From the NCBI GenBank assembly GCA_023653785.1, contig JAMKCH010057902.1, positions 248,001 to 312,000 on the forward strand: a stretch of 64,000 bases of DNA. Direction: 5' to 3'. The notes beneath the pieces were generated by a model. It ran no database searches. It worked only from the letters and a program-made list of their open reading frames with translations, and was not told the DNA's origin. Below, one piece after another: positions 24,830 through 37,029 of this stretch. A program made the position numbers and the translations under genes. This DNA is from Ophioderma brevispina. Taxonomy: Eukaryota > Echinodermata > Ophiuroidea > Amphilepidida > Ophiodermatidae. Position 1 is the first letter of the stretch; every line of letters starts with the position of its first letter.

Positions 24830-26486
24830 ACAAGATACCTTATCACCACTGGTTCTCAGTCTCTGTGATTTCCACAATACCAAATCTTTATTTTGTACAG
24901 TTTTGTAAGCCCCAGGCAGACAGTAGTTATTTTAGTATGTTGCCTGAATAAATGGCGCCGTTGGTGTTGTTTTTCCAGGTGATAAAGTTTGTCTTTGTGT
25001 CGCTTATTCGCTGACACATTAACTCTGGGCACAGTTTATCCAAAAAAAAAAGATTTCTTTTTTTATCCTGGAAAATTAAAAAAGCACATTATTATGTCAT
25101 TTTGTAATGAGAATTTGATTAGTGTACAAAAACACGCCTTTCATGGATTTAAGAAATTACGATGTCATCGTGATCTCCTCCACGTAGAGGTGAAGGTGCT
25201 GTTTCTTATTTCAAAAGCACTTGACTTAGAATGCAAAGAAAGGGTTAGGTCAAACTTTGTACTTGCTAATTGAATTTAATTTGGTTTTATAACAAGTAAA
25301 TATTAACAGGTAACAGATTAAAAAAGAAGCATTGTCTGTATATATTTGGGTAAGTACCCTTAGGACAGTAATCCCAATAATTGTTCCTTGAAAACAGGCC
25401 AATTTAGTTTAAGGTTAAACAGACGTGATTCAGAAGTGATTATTTACCAGTTCCCAACCTTCTCATTAAAAGCTTTTAAAAGTTGTTGAAGACAACCAAA
25501 ATTTCCATTCCTATTAAAGTAGCTATTTTTTTTTCTTTCAAGACTTCCAAAGTTTTTTTGTACATTTGTAAGTTATAATATTTGCATGTTTTGCATTCAA
25601 AATGTCAGGTACAAGATATGTGTTTTGTTTGTAAGATTTACTTTGTTTGTGTGTAGAGTGATTTTGTTCTGTTATTTTGTGTTTGGTGTAAGGATAATTG
25701 GGAGAAATTATTTCAAAACTGAAATGGACTTGCTGATGCATGTCAAATTTGGAAAACTTATTATAAAATATCCTTTCAAACTTTTGCAAAGATCAGTTAA
25801 AAGTTAAGTGTTTTTAAAATGTCACCTTTTTGAGAATGCATATCCCAACTCCACAAATGACTTTGGTCACTCGCTCACTCAACTCTGGCTATTATCAGTT
25901 ATAGTGACGTCAAACAGGTGGTATAGAAACTCAAGATGAGCAAAGCAGTTCTAAGAAAATGTCTTTAAATGTCTTAAGATTAGTTTATTAATTCACTATA
26001 ATTGCTTTAGACTCCACAGGGTATGTCATCTGTTCCCAGAGAATCTGCTCACAAGGTCACATGTTCTTGCATTATCTTCTACTTCAAAATTGTTGTAATT
26101 TTCTTGAATGTTAAAGAAGGTCCATAGCTTCATCCTCGGCTGAACCTACCTTGAAGTTGAACAAAAATGGAGAATTTTACATCATTTGAACCATCTGCCT
26201 AAATATTTTTAATTGTTTATGTGCCTAATCTTACTTTTTTTGTTTTAATTTCAACTGCTTTTGAAGAACTTTGTAATTATATATTTTCTGTACATATTCC
26301 ATAAATAGAAATTAAAACTTCAGAAATATAACATCAAAATGCACTACCAACTGGAAATTTGAAAAAAAAAAAAATTTTAGAGGATATCTAGTTTGAACCA
26401 TGATAAAAAATATAATGACTAAGATAGCAAAATAAACCTTTAATTGAAAGGACTGCTATTGGCTAGTATTTACATTTAACAATCAC

Positions 26487-26520
26487 ATCCTCCTCCTCCT
26501 CCTCCTCCTCCTCCTCCTTC
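26487..26520. repeat. TCC trinucleotide microsatellite
   Basis: About ten TCC triplets in a row; the reverse strand translates as an Arg run, which is a repeat artefact. Confidence 0.9.
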
Positions 26521-27639
26521 TTCCTCTTTTCTTCCAAGCATCATTTTCCATTCCATTGATTGTGCTATTTCTTAAGGGGAAGTCTTGTACTTCTGCCCTC
26601 ATCTTATTGATGTATAACAGTTTAGCAATAGTGAAGTCAGTCATTAGTTGTGATAGATTAGTGATCAAATAGTAGCTGAAGTGTGTCTTTGGTCAGCACT
26701 GTGAACAACCCATTTCATTTGGGTCAGGCCTTCATCTCAGTAAACTTGTTTTCTTCAGCAATACCTTTCATTTGTATAGCTATCATCCAATAAACTGAAC
26801 TGCCAGTTTACTACACCTATGAAGAGGATATTGCTCCTGAATAATTAGTAAGGGGGAAATTTGTTGACAGCATTGAGTTATCTGAATCCAAATGGCCTGC
26901 AATGGGCCAATTTGTGGCAGCTAGTTTAATTACAAAGCTTGCACTCAAGACTTATTAGAAGTCAATCTGAATGGGTTAAAATCTACATGAAATGAAGTGT
27001 AAAACATGATCCAGGTCAGCTGGAAAATCTTATATCCAATAAATAATTAAAACCTAAATGTATTAATCATCTGGTGAACTTGGACCTCAATTTGCATAAA
27101 ACAATGAAGGAGATACATGAAATGTCCCAAAAGTCAATCTGTTTATTTGAGGAGGGAGAGAGATCATGGTAGCAATTTTTTTTGGAAGTTTTTAATAATT
27201 ATCACCACCAATCGCCGATGGGGTGGCACAGCCCAGCCTTGGCTATGTGATCTTCTTTGTCTCACATCTAGGCCACAGGACCAGGGGCCATTCTCTAATA
27301 GAGCACTTGGCAGTGTTGACGCCACAGCGACACAGGATAACCAATATATATAACCCTATTTCACAACAATGTCGCCCTTTTGCCATTGTCCAAGGGGTCC
27401 CCATTACCTAGTTTTCTTTGTTGTGACCCAGCGGATTGCCTTGTTGTATGTGAGTGTGTGCTCACAAGAAACAGCACACATAGTGTAGTCGAAAAGCAAA
27501 ACAATACCCACTTTGGCTATGTATGCATGAAAAAAAAAACACACACACAACACACTCCCTCACATCTTTTACTGATCAGTGCCCGAGGATTTTTTCACAT
27601 ACATAGCGTGCAATGCAGGTGGCCGCAACATTAAGACGG

Positions 27640-28020
27640 ACAAGGGGGATTTGGTGATTTGATTTCGCCTTTCTCTCTCTCCCTCCTCCCTATCCGTCTC
27701 AAGAGCATTTGATTCATGAATGTGTACAGCGGCCTGTGAATGGCCATAACAGCTGCATTAGTGAGAGCCAGGGCATGTTTTGCACATTGCCCCATTAGCT
27801 AGCCGCCATAACATAATGGTCAGCTCATGATTCTTCAACACCCGACACTTGATAGCCTGGCGATCTTGGAGCGGCAGTTGGTAGTGGCAGTGTGTATATA
27901 AACTTGCCATACCATTGGGCCGTAACCGAAATATCATAATTTCAAATAGCGTTGGGTTTCCGTCCCGCGAGAGCGTTTGCGTATCCTGTCCTTTTTCCCA
28001 GGACAGTGTTTCGTAGATAA
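27640..28020. promoter_or_regulatory. Possible cis-regulatory or promoter block
   Basis: The block is unique-looking and balanced in composition, with CpG-containing segments (CCCGCGAGAGCG near 27964). A perfect TATA box, TATATAAA, lies at 27895-27902. No exon was recognised beside it, so promoter activity in either direction is only a possibility. Confidence 0.2.
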
Positions 28021-30579
28021 AGAAAGAAATATTTTGGTTTGGAGGAAATGGGTAAATTATTAATTAATGCTTGATAAGACTAGACAGAACGGTGCATGGT
28101 TTCTTCAAATGTGATATCCTCAAATTAGTCCAGTCTTTTTGCAGTTTCTTCTTCCTTACATTTTAAATAAATTATTGATCTAGTCATTATTTGCCATGGT
28201 GGAGTGATGGTTTTCTACTGCACAATATAATTAACTAAATAAAATGAATACATTAAAAAGCTATTTGCTTTAGGTATGATAACTACAAAACACTGGAAAA
28301 TTGAATAAGTTAATTTCAGACGACTAGAAAAAAAGGGATGAATGAATTAGCTGTGAAGACCTTTGAAATTTCAGAATAATAACCAATTATGACTTAGGAT
28401 ATTTTAGATGCAAGATACCACTAAAATAGTCAAAACATATCTGCAAATTTTGCTGACAAAGAAAGTGATTTATGCAAGTGTCTGCAATTTCTGCCCGGAG
28501 GGAGTGTGATGTTAACTACTAATGATATTAAAAGTCATTTAGGCTTTATATTTGGGAGAGAATATATCAAAACTTTATAATAGAAAAAAGTAGATTTTCC
28601 AGGAACCAATTCAAAATTTCCCTCCTAGGTGATATGATTTCCATCTATTTCTTATGTATTTCTTTATCTTGCAGGACAGAATTTCCCTCCAAATGCCCAA
28701 ATTTCCCAGCACCTAGGCTACCAAGTTACCCATTTTATTCCAGGGTGCATCCTAGGAGTAACTTGTTTAATTAGTGATTTAAAATATTTTAGCCCTTTTC
28801 TAAAAAAATTCAGGACTGGTTTTAGGGAGCTTTGATTGGTTCTGAAACCATTCTTGCATATAATAGGCACTTGACAAGTTACTGGTGCTCAGCCATAGAT
28901 GAATAAGAATTGCACACAACAAAAGACATTTGTATCATTTCAAGTGATTGTTATTTCAAGTGATTGTTATCTGTGATTGATTTAATTACAAAACCACCCT
29001 TTTGCCTGCCTGAAAAAAGAACAAGTCATCCAGATTTGATTAAATTAGTTGAAATGGCCCTGTCTTACCACTTCAAATTTAAGATTTATCACAGGAATTT
29101 AATTTCCATTATAAAAGAAAATTGTCAGGGAAATCACTGACTGATTGGAGATTAGAGTATCTACATTAGAGTAAATTCTTATTATGTGGTAATTACCACA
29201 GAATGCCGATACTTAACGGCTACTCTGGAGTGAACAGCCTGGGGGTGATTTCACGCTGGCCTTTTCAATTTACATAACCACAAAAACCACAAATTTTGCC
29301 TGAATCTTTTTGAAGACTTTTTAGCCATTTTATTAGATGCTCAAGGGGTTAATGCATGGGTTCTTAACAGTTAAAATAAGCAATAGTCCAATTGGGAGTG
29401 TAACTCCAGTACTAGTTTTTCTAACCACTTACAAGTCGTTCAGCAGAAAACTAATGGGCTGCCCTCAGAAAAATTTGAATAATTTCATTATTTTTCAACA
29501 AGAATTCCTAATCAAGAATTTCTTTAAAATCTTGGATTATTCATTTATTGCATCCTATTCAAAAGATAAGAACATTTGCTTAAAAGTTTACAACATTTAC
29601 TTAGGTAAAATAGTGAAGTTTGAGTGTTTTTACGGTGATTTCAGTAGAAATGTCCCAAAGCAGCACACAGACATAACCCTGTTAGTTGTCATAAGCTCCA
29701 CGTGTCATGTGATTAATAGTACAAGTGTTTTTGTAAATTTTGTCAACATTGTCTAAACCGATTATTTACTTGAGAAAACCACAGATAGATGGTCGATCTC
29801 ACAAACGTGACAAATTATAAGACGAATAGCAGCCATTAAGTTTGACTCCGCTTCAAATACTGGAGCCCAGCAAAACTGTGTTCATTTTTTTCTCTTTTCA
29901 ACGTCTTTTCAACTCGGTCGAAGCAAGAGCAACAGATATGGTATGTAATTTAATATTCATTGAGTAATTTTCTACTGGCCGGCTTGTACGATGTTATGAG
30001 GTTAGAAACCTCCGTGTTGGCGTAACATAGACCTGTCTATAACTATATAACAGCTTCAGGCATTTAAGTAAAAAGTAATGGAAGATTGGAAAAAAATTCT
30101 GGGGCACGGTCAATATTTTTCCATTGCGCATTTCCCTTAACTCACCTAAAATGATATGGCAGTAGCAAATGAAGACAATCATTTCTTTGTCTCTCATGAG
30201 CATTTGGGGAGTTTGGGGTTAACAAAATTTGGCACATAAGGAGGTCTTTACCCCAGATCTAGTTATTGGAATACCTTCACAAATGTTGTTTTTATGGTGG
30301 CGGGAAAATTGTTGGATGATAAGAAAACGAGTTAACGCTACTGTAATTTTGAACCATTTTAGCTAATCTCAAAGAAATCTGGGGAAATGATGGTGACAGT
30401 TAGTGCTTGTAAGTTATGAGTAGGTAATGTGGCCAATTATGGGAATTGAATTATGCTACTTGAATATGTGTCAATTACCCAGAAACCTGTGGGGGAATCT
30501 TGACTATAAATATCGGTCTAATTGGCAAGCGCAAGTTTTGATTAAAAGGACTGGCAGCCAGAGAGGAAGTCCACAATAG

Positions 30580-30840
30580 ATAGCCAATTAAAGATTTTTG
30601 CCGATATGGGGCAGTTCTCGTGCATCCCGATAATCAGATAACGTTTATGGTCAAATTTCGTTGTCGAGATATGGAAAACTGTTGAGTTAGCGGATAGAAT
30701 ATTGAAACTTGAGGATCTGCAAATTGTTCAATTTGATGGCTGCAAACTATCATTGCCTAAAAAGTGACCGCCGAGGCTTTAGGCAATCGCCGCGTGCCTC
30801 CCATGTACCAATGCTATTGAATCGCAAGATTTAATTTCAT
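30580..30840. promoter_or_regulatory. Possible cis-regulatory block
   Basis: Balanced composition with CpG-containing segments (GACCGCCGAGGC, AATCGCCGCGTGCC) and GATA cores, including CCGATAATCAGATAACG near 30627. Non-coding in all frames. Function inferred from composition only. Confidence 0.18.
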
Positions 30841-31707
30841 GTCCTTCAAGCAAAAATAAAAATCTGCGTTCACATTTCACTTCCCCTTCACAATATGCGC
30901 CTTTGAGTAGCCAAAAATAGTTGGTTAACGTGACCTGCAAACCAGCTGGTTGAATGCACTACTAGACAATGCACTCATTTACACAATGGTCATTTTCTTG
31001 GCAAAGAAAATAAAATCATTCCCTTATGTAGACATATGTATGATTGGCTTTTTACAGATGACTGCTTTGGGCAAATACTGGTATTTTGAACAAACAAATG
31101 TTCACCTGCTAGCTATGTAATGATCAACAAGAGCCAAAAGTACATGGCCTGAATCACTTGCTTGTCTACTTGCTTGCTTGCTCCCTTACTCACTTACCTG
31201 TATACTTCCCTTATCTACATATTAATAGTCAGATTGGCAATCCACTTATCACTACCTATTCACTCAAACTGCTCAACCATGACATACATCGTTCTCTAAA
31301 CCTGTCAAATCTGCTCATGACTTGACTTGTTTTCATAGCCCATTTCAAATTGAATTTTGACCAATCATTCTTCCAATTAGCTTTTTGTAAGTTTTTGCAT
31401 ATATTTGGAATTGGGAATTGGTTACTTATAAGAGGGGAAAAAAGAAAAAAAGAAAGAAAGAGGTAATTGTAATAGAGACAATTTAAGAGATGGTTGTGTA
31501 CAAATTTCTGTACTACTGAGTTGATAGCACCAGTCCGTAAAACGTAACTATTCAATTGATAATGGAGACGCCAATAGGACACAAAAGATGTGTAATTTAT
31601 ATCTCATTTATACTTCCTTTTAACATATTTTTCTCAACCTCTCCCTCCCTCTCCCAGCAATGCCCCTCAACCCTCTGGCATTCTAATGCATTCAAATGAG
31701 TACAAAC

Positions 31708-31897
31708 CAGAGGCAGTGCCAGGGGGTGACAAGGGGGTGGCTGCCCCCCTGAGAGTTTCAAAATACAGGAAAAATGGGTTTAAGCAATAAATTATGTAAA
31801 AATTAGTTTTTAAAACCAATATCAGGTAATTGTGTAATGTTTTCGCACCTCCTATGATTTTCGCCCCTCCTATGATTTTACCCTGGTGCCGTCCCTG
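31708..31897. mobile_element. hAT-type MITE, 190 bp, with 8-bp target duplication
   Basis: Identical 8-bp direct repeats GTACAAAC lie at 31700-31707 and 31898-31905. The ends are imperfect inverted repeats, CAGAGGCAGTGCCAGGGGG at the left against CAGGGACGGCACCAGGG read inward from the right, matching the CAG-G-C ends and 8-bp duplications of the hAT superfamily. Inside the right end is a short direct repeat (CGCACCTCCTATGATTTT / CGCCCCTCCTATGATTTT). No transposase. Confidence 0.9.
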
Positions 31898-31905
31898 GTA
31901 CAAAC

Positions 31906-34900
31906 AAGCCTTGTCTTAGGTCAGTGGTTTAATGATGGCTTCTCAATTACCTGTAGCCCAAGGGAAGCCAACTCTAAAGCCCTTGACTGAATGTGTTCTA
32001 CATAATACAGAATCTACCAGGGTTGAAAATGTCGGCATGGAAGAAGGATGTATCCAATAGAGGAAAAAGGAAGCATACATGCTTTTACCATTGAATATGT
32101 TTACTATTATGCATATTTGGCAAAAGAAGTATCTTTTTTTTTATTTCTAAACAGATTACACCCTTTTATTCCAGAGCGTCATAGGAAAAAGTTTTATTAT
32201 AAAAGCTTGACAACAAAAAAAGCACGAGGTTAGTAACTGCATAGAGCCTTATTGCTCAGCCAATGAGAGGTTTGCACAATTTAAGTTTACCCAGAGTGAG
32301 ATAAATTTCTTATGTCTGTTTATTGATGTATGTTATTAGTTTTAAGCAGCTATTAATACCATTGCTGTTATGATGATTTATTATGATAACCAGCTTTCTT
32401 GGGGTTTGAAACACTACAATATTTTCTGCAAATAATTGGGAGGATCAACACTCCATGCAGCCCAGCAAGAGGCTTCATGCCTCTAAAGTAGTTGATTTCA
32501 ATGTTTGAAATAGCTGCTTTCAACAGTGATACGTAGTTATACAATTGCTATCTATATGTTAGAATTGGTGTGATGAAATTTATTGTTGACAAGTCAAAAC
32601 ATACCTAGTCTGTAGTAAAGCAACATTCAAAGACTCTTAAAAGACCCAAGGGCAATTAGAAAAAGAAAAATATGTGAAGAAAGTCACAACTGGTATTATG
32701 AAAAAAAATATCTCCATAGCATCAGTGACAATTTTTCTAGTCCAGTTAACCCATACACCCGATGTTATTTATGATAAAGAGGTAAGCAATTTTTTGTTAG
32801 TTGACCCTGAGCAATCAGATAATGCCCCTTTAAGTGGAAGAAGATGGCGTTAACAACTACAACAGTCACACGAGTCTTCCTCCTGCAGCAAACCCAGTAA
32901 TGCATAGCAACTTGACCTTAAGTGAACCACAGCTAGTCAGAGTCAGGTCTACAAGTGCCATCAAGTTTGATTTGCTAGATGAAATTAGAACAGTTTTACA
33001 GTAATCGTGGCAGGGGTAAAAAAAAAATGGAAGAAAGAAAAGGGAAAAAATTGGTACATTTTGGTATACTCCAGGGTTCTCATATCATCTTTATGTACTA
33101 GCGTTTTGTCTCAAAAGATTTGGAATAAAAAAGACGTTTCTCGTAAAAAATAATTTCTCTGGTGAAAATGAAAAATAACCAAATTCCCTGTACCTCAGGA
33201 AGTTTATGTTGCCGGTGTTGAAACGGTAGCCACGGAGCACTGGGGGTATCATCCACATATAATATGCTGATTTTGGTACCATTTTGCCTTATATGGTCCC
33301 AGAACTGTGTTTCCGGGATAATCTGAGTTTTAATCGGCAGAAAAAAATGTGTGCGCTTATACATGTATTTTGGAGATAATCATCCGTCAATTTGAATATG
33401 GTAATGGAAGCGGAGAGCACTGTAAGCTATTCAGCTAAGACTATACACATCGGGTGCTCATATCTCATTTTAATTTGGAAACAAAATGTGGGAAAATTAT
33501 TTTAGTGGAAAAAAAGTATAAGTTACATCTCTAAGAAACACTATTACAGTGATCTTTCATCCATATTCATCAGAAATGTTTTCTGCTCATCGTAACTTGA
33601 CCATTGGATTTGAGCCCCATTGGGGACGCCGCCTCATAATTGGCCAAAAATGCGTCATGTGATTTGGAAATGGGTATGGGTTTCACAGGGTTTTAACAGA
33701 CCAAAGTAATCGTGACAACGTCAGACAGGGGGGATTACCAGGTAGCATGATTATACATCAATCACATTCACTCAAGTCTCACCTGAATATTGATGAAGTG
33801 TACGTATCAATTACCAGGCTAACTACTTGGTGGCAAGCCGTCAACAATAAAATAGCCCAGGAACGGCAACTCACGTTCAAACCCCCGTGTTATGTAACGC
33901 TAACGCAAACCCGCAAACCGACTTGTTGGCCCCGTGGCACACAAACACCTGTCCGATAATGACCAATCAGAGACTTTGGTAGATAACTAAGGAAGTCCGT
34001 ATGAGTCGTGTATGTACGACGATAGAGAACACTTTTTTTTTAGTGAATACAGCGGGTATATAGCGTATGATAGACTTTATCTATGGGCAAGCCCGGGCAT
34101 GTAGGAACAGGTTCTTTACTGTGTAGGTATTCCGTGTGAGCGTGCGTGTGAGTGTGTGGTGAAGCACGGACTTCACACAAGTTTTGCTGAAGTGGCTATT
34201 GGGTGTGGTCAGTGCCGTGTAAGTGTTACCAGCTCTCCTATCAAGTGTTGTTTCAGAGGAAAGCTGGTACTGACTTGGGTAATGCGAGTTAGGAACTTGT
34301 GGTAGGGGGAAGACGCAATTCGGCTCTGGGTTTTTGTTGGCGATGCTATTTTTTCGTAAAGGAGTGTGACATGGCACATCAATGCGCATGCAGGGTACAG
34401 GTAGTACATGGCACGGCAGTGGCACAGACACAGTGATTTTTATATACGTGAATCACAAACGACATACTATATTCGCAGGTGTTATCTGCGAGATACGGAT
34501 TTGAATAAATCATATCTTTAAGCCATTGATATGTTTTGACTAATGACACTAAATTTTAAATGCATCTCAGGGCCCAAGAATATGACATTTGATGATCGGG
34601 AAGACAGCAGCATTATTTCGTAGGGCCAGGTAGCTTCAAGAAGCTCTAAACTTTTAGAGCAGGTAGAGGGATTGAGAAAAAATGACGACGATACAATTCA
34701 GGAGTTAGCCGTTAATACAGATGATGCTTTGACGGTCACTTTGCCTTTGACCATACATCGGTGGTTATCAAAAGTCTTGTTACAATTTAGGTAGTTTACC
34801 GTTAAAACAGAAAATTTAACAAAAGCACCCTTGTTTTTCATTTTATCTTACGTGACCTTATTGATTAGACATATACTTACGTGATCTTGGTTAAAATTCT

Positions 34901-36834
34901 ACACATCAAAACGTACCCACACACTGGATCCCAGGGGAATTGAACCCACCCTTTCCATACATACACGGACACACACCCTAACTAAATACACAACATTTGA
35001 AAAGTTCAGACGTCCATCAAAATGTGCTAACTGGGTTTGTGTATCGATCCGTGTAACACATGACCATAACACATCTAAACAGGTTATTTTTGCATGTCCT
35101 TATGTATGTGCAAGGGACCCTTCTTGACTGCATTGTAATGTAAGCAATTGCACTCACTGGAAAACCTAAGAGACCAAAACAAGCTGAACATTGACTTGGC
35201 GCCTGCCGGCGGCTATTTGGCCTAGCCTTCTCATAGCTTATGCATTCCCTTGCATGCATTCGTCCCTGCCCCTTGATACCCAATCTCTAGTGCCATCCAT
35301 TCTCGGGGCACACCCTGTAGCCAGAAAATCAATTGTGTTGATTGTACAACTGCTGTAGAACCATCCACAGCCTGCAACCTCACGTCCCACGGCTCGGTTC
35401 ATCGACCCCTGTACAAGGATAAACTTAAGAAATTGGCACCAGTGGTGTTGGGTATCATAAACACCCCAGAACACCCAAGAGGTCAGTTGATCCCTATACA
35501 TGCATTTTTTTTGTAGTCATTGAACATTTTCTTCTTTTGAAACCGATCATTGCCAGGAGACTTGATGGACCTCTTGAACTCTGCTGGTTACCCGAGGGGA
35601 GGCACATACAAGACCCATAAGGTTATTCATCATATCTAGACAATGTAAAAATGACATATTAACTTATCACTTTCTTCTCTGAAAAGAGGAAAGGGTCACT
35701 TGAGATCGTTATACAATGTTGATGACAATGATGCAAAGCTCTGGCATGGCCAGCTGACATGATGGACATAATAGAGATCCGCTAACAAGTTTCCTTAGCT
35801 AGAAAAGAGAGAAAAAAATTCCCACTGGACACGCTAGCCGCCAGATAAAAATCAAAGTCTAATATTGTGTCAGAGTATGTCTTAACAACAGGTCGCGGTC
35901 TGGTGACCACTGCTTATCTTGAGGCTAAAATATGCAAAATCATGACTCTGATTGATTGGTTTATTCAAAAAAAGAAGAGGGAGAAATTCAGAAGGAAAAT
36001 AAAAACCACACAATTCCATTAGCCATTTTTAGAAGATAATTAAGAAGCAATTTTCATCGGCCCAAATTCAACATTGTGTAGCAAAATGTTTTAAACACAA
36101 GATTATGGTCGTTTTGTAAGACTATGGTCGTTTTTACCTTCAGGGGAGAAAATACCAAACCATGACTCTGATTGATAGTGAGATTGTGCCAAAAAAAATT
36201 CAATTTTGTGAAAATAGCCCCATTTACAAGATTGTTAGGTGATTTTGGCGGCGCGTTGTCAGCCACTAGGAAACGTCTGCCTAGAAGCCGCTTCTGGTGA
36301 TCTGTAATTGATAACCCAAATATGGAGTGCATGTATTAGTTAGCTAATATGAAATACACCAATTGACATGCTCTGACATGCATTTTACTCATTAAATTAT
36401 TACATTTTTGTCTCAAGGAATTAGTAGTGGCAAAATAGTATACTTTTTCTGACTGAATTCATAGAATTTGCAGCATCATGTAATTGGGTTATAAGATCAA
36501 CACTTTTACAACTAATCGAAATGACCTGATTAGTTTGGACTACAATACGGTTCGTAAAAGTGATAGAAAAGCCCGGTGCTATGGAGAAAACGACAGAAAT
36601 ACGTGGATGATTGTAAAATATTCAAATGTCGTATTAATTACTTGATAATTGGCACAAATGGATGTTGTAATCAGAAAAGTTCGAAAGACAAGAAATTGGG
36701 ACTATCTGACGAGTTTCCGTATGGCCCGGAATAATATTAGATGTCATCCAAACTTGTGAGAAGTATACAGCCCTGCAGCTCTGATATGGTGTTCTAAGCT
36801 CACTTGTCTATTTACAGAAATGTATTTATACCAG
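31906..36834. other. Non-coding stretch without recognised genes
   Basis: No coding character seen. A CCAATCAGAGACTTTGG segment at 33962 resembles the interior of the piggyBac-like MITE family. A/T homopolymers are common. Confidence 0.5.
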
Positions 36835-37029
36835 TGCTACCTACTTGGGGTACCCAATTAGATTACTGGGTGAACAGGGACAAATTAGCTGCTGCTGTTT
36901 TCCAGGAATGGGCCAGTTGTACTCTACCAGCCAAACCCAAACCTACTCAAGAAGCTGCAGAGTGTACAGTGACCAAAGAACACTCTTCCATCTGGAATGC
37001 AGTTTTGGCCACAGCAGATCAAAGCAGAG
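36835..37029 (+). CDS. Candidate internal exon, unknown protein (possibly same transcription unit as the BCL11-like exon)
   Basis: I do not recognise this sequence. It is an open frame of 65 codons between an acceptor (TATTTATACCAG, ending 36834) and a donor (CAGAG|GTACCA), with phase 1 at both ends, which would fit downstream of the BCL11-like exon. An alternative acceptor (CTATTTACAG, ending 36817) would change the entry phase to 2. The translation contains LDYWVNRDKLAAAVFQEWAS, then PAKPKPTQEAAE and SSIWNAVLATADQS. It has mixed composition, without the Phe/Leu/Asn/Lys bias of the surrounding AT-rich noise frames. It has no zinc-finger pattern and no clear match to the known short third exons of vertebrate BCL11. 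It could be a chance open frame or a transposon remnant. Evidence is limited to open frame, composition and splice consensus. Confidence 0.28.

Larger units (their letters stand above)
21146..31699. other. Non-coding stretch without recognised genes
   Basis: Short, biased open frames only. It holds a dispersed GT-bearing repeat (about 21250-21570), poly-G and G-rich patches near 23200, CT-rich (24781-24829) and TCC (26487-26520) microsatellites and AC repeats near 27537. Two compositionally balanced blocks (27640-28020, 30580-30840) are listed separately. Confidence 0.55.

Noticed and set aside
34915..34960. A possible tRNA B box (GGGTTCAATTCCCC on the minus strand)
   Set aside because: No A box or stems were recognised around it; too little for a tRNA or SINE call.
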